Source: Neobacillus driksii (GTDB lineage: Bacteria > Bacillota > Bacilli > Bacillales > Cytobacillaceae). From it: a stretch of DNA of 64,000 bases. Of this stretch, positions 40,340 through 48,418 are shown piece by piece. A model generated the notes under the pieces. That model was not told where the DNA came from, made no database searches, and saw nothing but the letters and a program-made list of their open reading frames with translations. The position numbers were made by a program, and so were the translations under genes. Within the stretch, counting starts at the first letter, position 1; each line of letters begins with the position of its first letter. Where the stretch lies: contig NZ_JACCBX010000013.1 of the NCBI RefSeq assembly GCF_013409995.1, forward strand, positions 1 through 64,000. Reading direction: 5' to 3'.

Positions 40340-40663
40340 TTATTTGAGTCCGTTTAACATGGAAATGGGCAGGGCTTCTTCTTTTCCATCACCTTTTAGG
40401 CGATATCCCCATGCAAATACACCATTTATATAGTCTATTTTAAAATATTCCCCTGGGTCACCCTCAAGCTCATAAATTTCTCCAGGCTTGAAATTGGCAG
40501 GGTCTAATAAATACGCTCGCGCCATAACTACCTTTCTCTCGAGCACTGCATATTCACTAACCATCCCCATTTGCTCTGCTTTCCTCGCTTTCTCTAACAG
40601 CTGGGCGATTTCCTGTTTTAATTCGTGCTCTGTCATAGTACTATATCGTCGCTCCTGTTGCAT
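40340..40663 (-). CDS. yfhH: YfhH family protein (DUF1811)
   Basis: 107 residues from the ATG at 40663, with GGGAGAA just upstream; an in-frame ATG at 40684 with AAAGGA is also possible. A helical N-terminus (MTEHELKQEIAQLLEKARKAEQ) precedes a small beta domain (PGEIYELEG, GVFAWGYRL). The match to DUF1811/YfhH and its place between sspK and recX identify it. Function unknown. Confidence 0.88.
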   Translation of the reverse strand: MQQERRYSTMTEHELKQEIAQLLEKARKAEQMGMVSEYAVLERKVVMARAYLLDPANFKPGEIYELEGDPGEYFKIDYINGVFAWGYRLKGDGKEEALPISMLNGLK

Positions 40664-40747
40664 TTCTCCCACTCCCGTTTTCATTTTTTCCTTTATTTTA
40701 GTATAGTTATTTTTATTGAATTAATAAAGGATGAAGGAGAGATTTCA

Positions 40748-41425
40748 ATGAAAACCATGATTGTTACGGGCGCTGGTTCAGGATTGGGGAAGGAATTATC
40801 CTTATTATTTTCGCAGCAAGGCTATCATGTCTTATTAACAGGAAGATCTGCTGATAAGCTGTCAGCAGTTAAATCAGAAATAGAACATGCTGGAGGTACA
40901 GCTGAATACGTCGAACTTAATGTTCAAGACGAATCTGATATTTTTAAAAAAATGGATGAATTCAGCAAAAGTTACAAAATCTTTGGTTTAGTCAATAATG
41001 CTGGTGTGGGACATTTTGGCCCTTTTAGTAAAATAACACAACAAGAAATAAGTGAAATGCTAGACACAAATGTCCTTGGTACCATTTTAATGACAAAAGC
41101 TGTTTTACCTTTCCTTCAAGAACAGGGTGAAGGTCTGCTGATAAATATTATTTCAACTGCGGGATTAAGAGGGAAAGTCAATGAAGCGGTTTATGCTGCA
41201 AGTAAATTTGCAGTTAGAGGCTTTACTGAGAGTCTTCAAAAGGAATACGAAAATAGCACGATTGATATTAAAGCCGTTTATATGGGCGGCATGGATACTC
41301 CCTTTTGGGAAGGAAGTAATCATGTAACGGACACTTCACGCTTTCGTTCAGCTAAAGATGTAGCGAAGATGATTATCGAGCAAATCGACCAGGATGAGAT
41401 TATCATTGAAAGTAAAAAATCATGA
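40748..41425 (+). CDS. Short-chain dehydrogenase/reductase
   Basis: 225 residues from the ATG at 40748, preceded by AAGGAGAG; a longer frame lacks a site. TGAGSGLGKE is the NAD(P)-binding glycine motif, NNAGVG (about 77-82) the structural motif, and S-then-YAASK (Y about 149) the catalytic pair of classical SDRs. The substrate is unknown. It sits between yfhH and recX, divergent from yfhH and convergent with recX, so it is a single-gene unit. Confidence 0.88.
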   Translation: MKTMIVTGAGSGLGKELSLLFSQQGYHVLLTGRSADKLSAVKSEIEHAGGTAEYVELNVQDESDIFKKMDEFSKSYKIFGLVNNAGVGHFGPFSKITQQEISEMLDTNVLGTILMTKAVLPFLQEQGEGLLINIISTAGLRGKVNEAVYAASKFAVRGFTESLQKEYENSTIDIKAVYMGGMDTPFWEGSNHVTDTSRFRSAKDVAKMIIEQIDQDEIIIESKKS

Positions 41426-41445
41426 CGAAAGGCGTCATGATTTTT
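41415..41445. terminator. Bidirectional terminator between SDR gene and recX
   Basis: AAAAATCATGACG / CGTCATGATTTTT with a short loop; it overlaps the end of recX. Confidence 0.9.
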
Positions 41446-42244
41446 CAACTTCTCCTAGATATTCTTCAATTAACTCCATTGAAAATCCTTTACGAAATAA
41501 AGCTTGTTTCATCTTTAGTTCATATTCAAAACCACTATATTTACTATACTTTCGATGAGCCTTTTCGCCATGAAACCTAAGGGCTTCCATTTCCTCATCT
41601 TGTTCCTTATCCATTTCTGCTTCATTTAGTGCTATATGAATGACATCAAAAGGATAGCCCTTCCTTAACAGCAACTGTTCCGCTTTTTGCTTAACAATCC
41701 GCTCCGAATCCTTTAAACTTTTTTTGATTAACTTTTCGGATATCTTAATGGCTTTTTCAACTTGATTCTCTTTAGGGTACTCGGCAATTGCCTGTTTAAT
41801 AATAGCCGCGTTGATTCCTCTTTCTTTTAACTCCATGGTGATTACGTCTGGACCTTTATCTGTCGTATTCATTTGAGTTCGTACAAAGGAAAATGCATAT
41901 TCTTCATCATTAATATATTTTTGAGAAGCCAATTTATGTAGAACTTCATTAATGATCGGTTCTTCTACTTCCTTTTGTGTTAGATAATCCTTTATTTCTT
42001 TTTCAGATCTCATTCTTCTGGCCAAATAATTAACCGCTAAATTATAAGCCTTCCGGATGTCATCTTGATACTGTATTTCCTGGATGGAAAACTCATCGAT
42101 TTCCAACCCTTTTTTTAAATGAAACCTTACGAGAACATCACTGTCGACACTAAAAGCATATTCTTCGCCTTTTCCAGAATCCATAAAAATATTAAAGCGA
42201 TCTTTGTTTTTCTGCTGTGTGGTGATTTTCGTAATAACAGCCAT
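41435..42244 (-). CDS. recX: RecA regulator RecX
   Basis: 269 residues from the ATG at 42244; the in-frame GTG at 42253 lies within the AGGTGACGG ribosome site. Three tandem three-helix RecX repeats are recognisable (LAVNYLARRMRSEKEIKDYL at about 70-89; further repeats about 115-170 and 185-265). It binds RecA filaments and modulates recombination. The neighbours yfhH and yfhE are those of the B. subtilis locus (yfhG). Confidence 0.93.
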   Translation of the reverse strand: MAVITKITTQQKNKDRFNIFMDSGKGEEYAFSVDSDVLVRFHLKKGLEIDEFSIQEIQYQDDIRKAYNLAVNYLARRMRSEKEIKDYLTQKEVEEPIINEVLHKLASQKYINDEEYAFSFVRTQMNTTDKGPDVITMELKERGINAAIIKQAIAEYPKENQVEKAIKISEKLIKKSLKDSERIVKQKAEQLLLRKGYPFDVIHIALNEAEMDKEQDEEMEALRFHGEKAHRKYSKYSGFEYELKMKQALFRKGFSMELIEEYLGEVEKS

Positions 42245-42359
42245 TTCCGTCACCTCACCCTTACTTTACCATATTTTTTTAACAATTGAGTATCATTCCA
42301 TTCTTTAAAGGTAAAAATGGAGAATGTGCTTAAATTTTTCCATAAGCTTTTTAACAATT

Positions 42360-42600
42360 GGCTGTGTTAAAGCAATTTTCGATTTTGCACCCTGTTGATT
42401 GGAGCGGAAGGCACGAAGACTCCTGCGGGAGTACGGGGCTGGGGAGACCCCACAGGCGCTTAAGCGCCGAGGAGGCTCCCCGGCACGCCCGCGGAAAGCG
42501 AAGTGCCTCGTTACAGGCAAAGACCGCCTGTCCCTGCGGTGATTTTTCACAGAATCTTTCCTTAGTGGAGCGGAAATCAACAGACAAATTTAACACAGCC
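42360..42600. repeat. 241-bp intergenic element with terminal inverted repeats
   Basis: The ends are GGCTGTGTTAAA (42360-42371) and TTTAACACAGCC (42589-42600), a perfect 12-bp inverted repeat. Further in lie TGTTGATT (from about 42393) and AATCAACA, then GGAGCGGA at both sides in direct orientation. The GC-rich core contains GGCGCTTAAGCGCC and further stems. The core is of a type scattered between genes in many Bacillaceae. It encodes no protein, so it may be a MITE-like mobile element or a structured RNA/DNA repeat. Confidence 0.8.
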
Positions 42601-42633
42601 AAACTAACAAAAATGTTGAAAGGAATGAGCAAA

Positions 42634-42768
42634 ATGGCAGGAAAAAAGAAAAAGGATATGGGCAGAGGCAAATACAGCTTAACAAGTACACAAGAGGTAC
42701 TATATCAGCGTGACTTTAAATTAGCAGATCGTGCTGGCGGCTTTAACGACAGTAAGACGAAACTTTAA
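42634..42768 (+). CDS. yfhE: YfhE family small protein
   Basis: 44 residues, basic N-terminus MAGKKKKDMGRG, then the conserved SLTSTQEVLYQRDFKLAD segment of YfhE. The ATG at 42634 has AAAGGAATG ten bases before. It lies between recX and yfhD, as in B. subtilis. Function unknown. The repeat element ends only 33 bases upstream, so its promoter, if separate, would be inside or at the edge of the repeat. Confidence 0.85.
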   Translation: MAGKKKKDMGRGKYSLTSTQEVLYQRDFKLADRAGGFNDSKTKL

Positions 42769-42860
42769 TATTTTCCATTAATGGACCCCTTTCAAATGGT
42801 AAAGCTAATAGAGGGAACTTCTTACGTTCCTAATTGCTAATTTTGAAAGGGGTTTTTCTA

Positions 42861-43043
42861 ATGGGTCGTGCGCAGGGACATAAAACTCGTGATAAAAACA
42901 AAGCATCACTTCCACAGGTTCCTAAAAACATGAAATCAGATGGTTATGATGTGGAATATTCAGCTGAATTTGCTGATCATGCAGACCTTGAAGCAATGGC
43001 ACGAGCAAATGCAGCCAACCAGCGCGTAAAGCGTAGAAAATAA
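42861..43043 (+). CDS. yfhD: YfhD family small protein
   Basis: 60 residues, polar and basic at both ends: MGRAQGHKTRDKNKASLPQ, then YDVEYSAEFADHADLEAM, ending RVKRRK. This is the YfhD family of spore-formers, function unknown. The ATG at 42861 has AAAGGGG about eight bases upstream. It follows yfhE by 92 bases containing a GGGAAC/GTTCC stem, and a terminator follows. Confidence 0.87.
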   Translation: MGRAQGHKTRDKNKASLPQVPKNMKSDGYDVEYSAEFADHADLEAMARANAANQRVKRRK

Positions 43044-43088
43044 TAACCCTTTAAGCAAATTGGCAGCTCATTTTGCTGCAAAAAAAAG

Positions 43089-43114
43089 AGAAGCAGGTTC
43101 ACTCCTGCTTCTTT
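43089..43114 (+). terminator. yfhE-yfhD terminator
   Basis: GAGAAGCAGG-TTCACT-CCTGCTTCTTTC hairpin, 46 bases past the yfhD stop. Confidence 0.8.
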
Positions 43115-43367
43115 CAAAATTTATTAGGGGGAAAAATTGATTAAATCATCGAATCCTATAGAGAGATTAATGCCATTATCAGGCAATAGGACCCGGTTAA
43201 AACTCTACTAGGTGATTGTGAATCGAATCACTATCTCCTTTACAACTTCAATATACTCCCCTTAAAAAGCAATAACAATGGTTTTCACAGTTTTTTAACA
43301 TATTAACAGTAGAAATATGAATAGTATGTGAACTTTATAAGTTGTTTATATTAGAAACCCACTTTTA

Positions 43368-44036
43368 TTAAAGCGGCAATAATGAGATGGTTTCTTTCGT
43401 TCTTAAGTCCGCGACCATATTAAGCCACTCTTCCGGTTTATTAGAAAGAATCGAGTAATAGGTGGCTAGAAAATCAGCACCAAGGGATGCTGGAATAGAT
43501 TCTAGCTCATCATTCATTGGCATAAAGCAAAAATCCAGTCCTTTTACAGCCTCACCATTATTTTCCCATGAAGGATGTACATAGTCTAAATCAATTCTTT
43601 TATAACCTAAATGTGAAAGGACCTCACGACGCACATACGGGTCCATCACCTTCACACCGCCAAACTCGTGACCTACCCGATATGGATCATAAATTTCGGC
43701 AAACATACCGTAAAGCTCTTTGCCGTTTTCGGAAGCAAGTTTTTTCAAGTCCTTTAGGCGGTTCTGTGCCAAGAATCTCCCTAGGCTAAGTCCAGGTCTA
43801 CTTATGATTGTAAAATCTGTCATGGCAATATTCCAATCAGGATAATACCGGTATTCAGTGGCACCGACAACCTCATCACCATCAACAGCAACAAACACGC
43901 GTATACCCGGATCCTCCAAAGGCTCTTTCCATAAGTCATATTCTAAGACTTCCTCTGGCGGAAAAATTTCTCCCATTAAATCATGCAGTTTTTTAAAGTT
44001 TGGATCTTCAATACTTATAATCCTTTTATATTCCAT
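43368..44036 (-). CDS. GNAT-fold acetyltransferase-like protein
   Basis: About 222 residues from the ATG at 44036, whose codon overlaps the end of the preceding gene (ATGGAATATAA), with GGAGAG upstream. The FVAVDGDEVVGATEY strand (about 48-62) and the following segment fit a GNAT fold, but the acetyl-CoA loop (RPGLSLGRFLA) departs from the usual RxxGxG/A pattern. The substrate is unknown. It is translationally coupled to another GNAT gene, and together with the nitrilase gene they seem to form a three-gene operon. Confidence 0.75.
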   Translation of the reverse strand: MEYKRIISIEDPNFKKLHDLMGEIFPPEEVLEYDLWKEPLEDPGIRVFVAVDGDEVVGATEYRYYPDWNIAMTDFTIISRPGLSLGRFLAQNRLKDLKKLASENGKELYGMFAEIYDPYRVGHEFGGVKVMDPYVRREVLSHLGYKRIDLDYVHPSWENNGEAVKGLDFCFMPMNDELESIPASLGADFLATYYSILSNKPEEWLNMVADLRTKETISLLPL

Positions 44037-44727
44037 TATTACCACTCTCTCCCTTTGTTTGATTAAATGGATTTTTCCATTCCATTAATACAGCATAATT
44101 ACGTGATTCTTCATCTTCCAGGTAATTTTCTACAATGCCAATCGGCGTCCTGCCGCAGCGGAGTAAAAAGGTAATTACAGGGTCTTTTAAATCCCCTTTT
44201 AGTAACTTTTTTACATACTGCTCAGGTTTCATGATGTCAGCCACTTTATGATACCCAGGCATTCTGCCACCACCAAGCAATCGCACTAGTTTTTTCTGGA
44301 TTACAACATGATACATAGCTTCCATCATCAATTTCCCAAGGCCAAGTTTTCGAAACTTTGGACGAACACTAATATCTACAATATAGAGTGTATCACCACT
44401 AGGATTATGATTTTTAATGTATCCATGATCGGTGATTTCTTCCCATGTATGCTCGATATGGTTAGGATCAAAATCAACACAAAGCCCAGTAAGGGAGCCG
44501 GCTAATATACCATCTACTTCAATACATATAGCTCCCTCCGGGAATCTCATCACATGGTTCGATAATTGTTCTTTATTCCACCATAGGCCTGAAGGAAATG
44601 GTGGTGGAAAGCATTCAGACTGTATTTGAATAAGTTCGTCAAAATCGTCTTGAGTGTAATTGCGAATGATCACAGGAACTGGCTTATCTTGGTCAAACAC
44701 GTAGAATTCACTCAAATACAAGGTCAT
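44026..44727 (-). CDS. GNAT acetyltransferase, YhcX N-terminal-domain type
   Basis: 233 residues. The acetyl-CoA binding loop RPKFRKLGLGKLMM (about 117-130) is intact, and VDISVRPKF precedes it. The segment GGGRMPGYHKVADIMKPEQY and the C-terminal VENYLEDEESRNYAVLMEW resemble the acetyltransferase half of B. subtilis YhcX, in which it is fused to a nitrilase-type hydrolase. Here the hydrolase is a separate gene 12 bases upstream. The substrate is unknown. Confidence 0.85.
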   Translation of the reverse strand: MTLYLSEFYVFDQDKPVPVIIRNYTQDDFDELIQIQSECFPPPFPSGLWWNKEQLSNHVMRFPEGAICIEVDGILAGSLTGLCVDFDPNHIEHTWEEITDHGYIKNHNPSGDTLYIVDISVRPKFRKLGLGKLMMEAMYHVVIQKKLVRLLGGGRMPGYHKVADIMKPEQYVKKLLKGDLKDPVITFLLRCGRTPIGIVENYLEDEESRNYAVLMEWKNPFNQTKGESGNNGI

Positions 44728-44739
44728 TCCACCCTTCCA

Positions 44740-45600
44740 TTAATTTTCCCAATCCGGATATAAATCTGTTCTCCGGTCACGCCAGGTCGTAACGGATCCT
44801 CGTTCTCTCACTTCATATAATAACTCTAGATCCAGGTCAGCTGTAACAACCATATCGTTGTTCACTTCCCCTTCCACCAGAATACCTTTTGGAGGGAATG
44901 GGATATCATTTGGTGTAATAATAACCGCCTGACCGAAATTAGCACGCATAAAATCAACGGTTGGCAGGGCACCGACAGTTCCTGTTAGGACCACATAAAC
45001 CTGGTTTTCAACAGCACGTGCATGACTTGTATAGCGTACACGATGGAAGCCGTGGCGGTCATCGGTACAAGAAGGACAAAAGATCACATCTGCACCTTTG
45101 GCTTTTGCGATGCGGACAATTTCAGGAAACTCAATGTCATAGCAGGTGAGGAGGGCAATTTTTCCTTTTTCTGTTTCAAAAATTTGAAAGCTGTCACCTT
45201 TCTCCATGTTCCACTCGTTTACTTCCGTAGGGGTAATATGAAGCTTTGCCTGCTCGCCAATCCTTCCATCTGGATAAAATAAATGGGCCGTATTGTATAA
45301 CTTGCCGCCCTTTTCAATAACATGTGTACCGGCAATGATGTGCATGTTGGTTTGTTTGGCAAAATTTGAGAACAATTCTCGGTATTGCTGGGTGAAACCT
45401 GGTAAATCATTGATTGTTAGACTCTGCCCCTGCCCATTTCCAATCGAGAGCAGCTGTGTCGTAAAGAATTCAGGGAAAAGGACGAACTCTGCACCAAATT
45501 CCTCCGCCGTTTTTATATAATGCTCGCATTGTGCGGCAAATTCCTCAAAGGAATGAATCGTATGTAAGTGATACTGTACAACTGAGACACGTAATTTCAT
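44740..45600 (-). CDS. Carbon-nitrogen hydrolase (nitrilase superfamily)
   Basis: 286 residues with the complete catalytic triad: E44 in FPEF, K119 in KLHITP and C153 in LTCYDIEFPE. Such enzymes hydrolyse amides or N-carbamyl compounds in the cytoplasm. It is the first gene of a minus-strand unit with two acetyltransferases; AAGGAGG precedes the ATG. Together with the next gene it represents the two halves of the YhcX fusion, in swapped order. The substrate is unknown. Confidence 0.9.
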   Translation of the reverse strand: MKLRVSVVQYHLHTIHSFEEFAAQCEHYIKTAEEFGAEFVLFPEFFTTQLLSIGNGQGQSLTINDLPGFTQQYRELFSNFAKQTNMHIIAGTHVIEKGGKLYNTAHLFYPDGRIGEQAKLHITPTEVNEWNMEKGDSFQIFETEKGKIALLTCYDIEFPEIVRIAKAKGADVIFCPSCTDDRHGFHRVRYTSHARAVENQVYVVLTGTVGALPTVDFMRANFGQAVIITPNDIPFPPKGILVEGEVNNDMVVTADLDLELLYEVRERGSVTTWRDRRTDLYPDWEN

Positions 45601-45666
45601 CGTTTTCCTCCTTTTTACAAATCATATGAGGAAATTATCTACTATTTTGGATAATAAAACAAATAA

Positions 45667-45688
45667 AAAACCACCATTCGGTGGTTTT
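45667..45688 (-). terminator. Arginine cluster terminator
   Basis: AAAACCACC-ATTC-GGTGGTTTT; on the minus strand it continues with TTATTTG. It lies right after the argH stop. Confidence 0.9.
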
Positions 45689-45691
45689 CGT

Positions 45692-47068
45692 TTACTTACC
45701 TAGTTTTCCTTCGCCAAGCTCGATTTGTTTAATCACCTGTTCAGGAGATGTGCCACCGAAGCTATTTCGAACGGCCACTACATGCTCCGGAGATAATACC
45801 TTATAAATATCCTCTTCAAATAAGGAACTGAATTCTTGGTATTCTTCAAAGCTTAAATCTAGTAAGAATTTTTGGTTTTGAATTGCATATAAAACAATCT
45901 TCCCAATGACTTCATGTGCCTCTCTAAATGGCAGGCCTTTTCGTACCAAGTAGTCTGCAATATCGGTAGCATTAGAAAAATCATTATTAATCGCTTTTCT
46001 CATAATATCTTTATTAACGTTCATTGTTTCAATCATTGGCGCTAATAACATTAGTGAGCCTTCCAATGTCTCAACGGTATCGAACATGCCCTCTTTGTCT
46101 TCTTGTAAATCCTTATTGTAAGCTAACGGCAATCCCTTTAAAACAGTAAGTAAACCAATCAAATTACCAAAAGTACGGCCAGTCTTTCCTCTTAACAGCT
46201 CAGGAACGTCAGGGTTCTTCTTTTGCGGCATAATGCTCGAACCTGTACAAAAAGAATCATCAAGCTCAACAAATTGAAACTCTTGGCTTGACCAAATCAC
46301 AAGCTCTTCGGATAGTCTTGAAATATGAGTCATGATAATCGAACCAATAGAGAGGAATTCTAAAATAAAATCCCTGTCACTCACGGCATCCATGCTGTTT
46401 GGGTAAACCGTTTCAAACCCAAGTATCTCGGCTACACGTTCGCGATTGATAGGAAAAGTAGTCCCTGCTAGGGCACCGGAACCAAGGGGAAGCCAATTGA
46501 CACGCTTCAAGCTATCAATCAATCTTTCTTTATCACGTTCAAACATCCAGAAGTATGCCATTAAATGATGGGCAAATGAGACCGGCTGAGCACGCTGTAG
46601 ATGAGTATAGCCTGGAATTAAGGTGTTAACATTCTCTTTTGCCTGCACAAGCAGTGAACCTTGAACATCCTCAATCAGTTTAATTAATTCCGTTGTTTTT
46701 GTTCGCAGGTAAAGGTGCATATCGGTGGCAACCTGGTCATTTCGGCTGCGTCCAGTATGAAGCTTACCACCAACAGGACCTATTTTTTCAATCAATAATT
46801 TTTCAATATTCATATGAATATCTTCATCTTCAACTAAAAACTCAACCTCGTTATTGTCAACCATCTTTTTTATTTCAAGCAGTCCTGCTTTAATTTTATC
46901 GGCATCCTCAGATGGAATAATGCCACATTCACCTAGCATTTGCACGTGAGCCATACTGCCGGCGATATCCTCTTTAGCAAGCTTTTGATCAAAGGAAATG
47001 GAAGCCGTAAATTCTTCAACAAGCTTATTTGTTTCTTTTGTAAAACGTCCGCCCCATAATTTGGACAT
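45692..47068 (-). CDS. argH: Argininosuccinate lyase
   Basis: 458 residues, fumarase/aspartase superfamily, cleaving argininosuccinate to arginine and fumarate. The signature GSSIMPQKKNPD (about 274-285), with the mobile catalytic serine loop, is intact, as are THLQRAQPVSF (about 155) and GRSRNDQVATD (about 106). The start follows TAAGGAGG. It is the last gene of the arginine cluster; a stem-loop separates it from argG. Confidence 0.97.
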   Translation of the reverse strand: MSKLWGGRFTKETNKLVEEFTASISFDQKLAKEDIAGSMAHVQMLGECGIIPSEDADKIKAGLLEIKKMVDNNEVEFLVEDEDIHMNIEKLLIEKIGPVGGKLHTGRSRNDQVATDMHLYLRTKTTELIKLIEDVQGSLLVQAKENVNTLIPGYTHLQRAQPVSFAHHLMAYFWMFERDKERLIDSLKRVNWLPLGSGALAGTTFPINRERVAEILGFETVYPNSMDAVSDRDFILEFLSIGSIIMTHISRLSEELVIWSSQEFQFVELDDSFCTGSSIMPQKKNPDVPELLRGKTGRTFGNLIGLLTVLKGLPLAYNKDLQEDKEGMFDTVETLEGSLMLLAPMIETMNVNKDIMRKAINNDFSNATDIADYLVRKGLPFREAHEVIGKIVLYAIQNQKFLLDLSFEEYQEFSSLFEEDIYKVLSPEHVVAVRNSFGGTSPEQVIKQIELGEGKLGK

Positions 47069-47097
47069 TGATGCTCCTCCTTAAAAACTAACAAGTT

Positions 47098-47122
47098 TGC
47101 CCTCGAAATGGTTTCGAGGGCA
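47098..47122 (-). repeat. Perfect stem-loop between argG and argH
   Basis: TGCCCTCGAAA (47098-47108) and TTTCGAGGGCA (47112-47122) form an 11-bp perfect stem with a three-base loop. No T run follows on the minus strand, so it is more likely a partial terminator, RNA-stability or processing element than a full stop. Confidence 0.8.
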
Positions 47123-47128
47123 CCCATA

Positions 47129-48340
47129 TTATTTCATTATCTTTTCTTTATTATTTACCTCAGAATATACCTTTGTAGGCAGTCCCCAGATTTTGATGAA
47201 TCCAACAGCCGCATTGTGATCGAAGGCATCACCTTTTGAATAGGTTGCCAATTCTTCATTATATAAGCTGTTTGGTGACTTACGTCCAACGACGGTGTGA
47301 TTTCCTTTATGAAGTTTCACTCGGATAGTCCCAGATACAACCTTTTGCGTTTCATCAATAAAGGCATCGAGTGCAGGTTTTATTGGAGAATACCAAAGTC
47401 CTTCATAGATAATTTTTGCCATTTGCTGTTCAACCTGAGTTTTGAACTGTGTCACTTCACGTGTAAGTGTTAAAAATTCTAACTCCTTGTGAGCATTAAT
47501 TAAAATTAACGCTGCAGGATTTTCATACACTTCTCTAGATTTGATTCCAACTAAACGATTTTCAATATGATCAATACGACCTACGCCATGCTTACCGCCA
47601 AGCTCGTTCAAGGTTTCGATTAATTGCACCAATGGCAGCTTCTCGCCATTCAATGCCACAGGAACACCTTGCTCAAATTCAATTTCAAGATATTCAGCTT
47701 GATCTGGTGTTAATTCAATTGGAGCAGTCCAATCAAATGCAGCTTCTGGTGCCTCTGCCCAAGGGTCTTCAAGGACTCCTGCCTCACAAGCACGTCCCCA
47801 GATATTAGCGTCGATCGAGAATGGATTGTCTAAATTCACTGGAATAGGAATACCATTTTCCTGTGCATACTCAATCTCTTCGTCACGAGTCATCCCCCAT
47901 TCACGAACAGGAGCCACAACCTTTAAGCTTGGGTTTAATGCTTGAATTGAGACTTCGAAACGTACCTGGTCATTTCCTTTTCCAGTACAGCCATGTGCTA
48001 CAGCTGTAGCTCCTTCTTTTTCAGCTACTTCCACCAATAATTTTGAAATTAATGGTCGAGATAACGCAGAAGATAGCGGGTATTTTCCTTCATATAAACA
48101 ATTTGCCTTTAAAGCTGGCAAAATATATTCTTTTGCTAATAATTCTTTCGCATCGATCATATAAGCTTTAACAGCCCCAACATTCAATGCCTTTTGTTTA
48201 ATCGCTTCTAGATCTTTTCCCTCACCAACATCTAGACCTAGTGCAATGACATCATAGCCATATTTCTCTTGTATCCATTTAACTGAAACGGAAGTATCTA
48301 ATCCACCTGAATAAGCTAAAACGATTTTTTCCTTTGCCAT
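47129..48340 (-). CDS. argG: Argininosuccinate synthase
   Basis: 403 residues. The ATP-pyrophosphatase P-loop AYSGGLDTS (about 9-17) and the GCTGKGNDQVRFE stretch (about 117-129) are diagnostic. It condenses citrulline and aspartate with ATP hydrolysis. CGAGGAG precedes the ATG. It has its own ARG-box-like operator and a possible promoter, so argGH may be transcribed separately from the upstream genes as well as by read-through. Confidence 0.97.
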   Translation of the reverse strand: MAKEKIVLAYSGGLDTSVSVKWIQEKYGYDVIALGLDVGEGKDLEAIKQKALNVGAVKAYMIDAKELLAKEYILPALKANCLYEGKYPLSSALSRPLISKLLVEVAEKEGATAVAHGCTGKGNDQVRFEVSIQALNPSLKVVAPVREWGMTRDEEIEYAQENGIPIPVNLDNPFSIDANIWGRACEAGVLEDPWAEAPEAAFDWTAPIELTPDQAEYLEIEFEQGVPVALNGEKLPLVQLIETLNELGGKHGVGRIDHIENRLVGIKSREVYENPAALILINAHKELEFLTLTREVTQFKTQVEQQMAKIIYEGLWYSPIKPALDAFIDETQKVVSGTIRVKLHKGNHTVVGRKSPNSLYNEELATYSKGDAFDHNAAVGFIKIWGLPTKVYSEVNNKEKIMK

Positions 48341-48363
48341 TTTGTATTCTCCTCGTAACTATT

Positions 48364-48395
48364 TGAATTTATATTCATTCGATAGAATTATTATA
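48364..48395 (-). promoter_or_regulatory. argG operator (ARG-box-like) and -10 element
   Basis: TGAATTTATATTCA (48364-48377) is a symmetrical ARG-box-like site. A TATAAT -10 (complement of 48390-48395) lies just upstream on the minus strand, with a weak TAGATT at 17 bases for the -35. Arginine-dependent repression by AhrC/ArgR is inferred. Confidence 0.7.
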
Positions 48396-48418
48396 CATTA
48401 CATTCAAAATAAAATCTA

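Noticed and set aside
42305..42671. Frames of about 90-135 codons on both strands
   Set aside because: They lie within the GC-rich intergenic repeat element; only the last 44 codons (YfhE) are a real gene.
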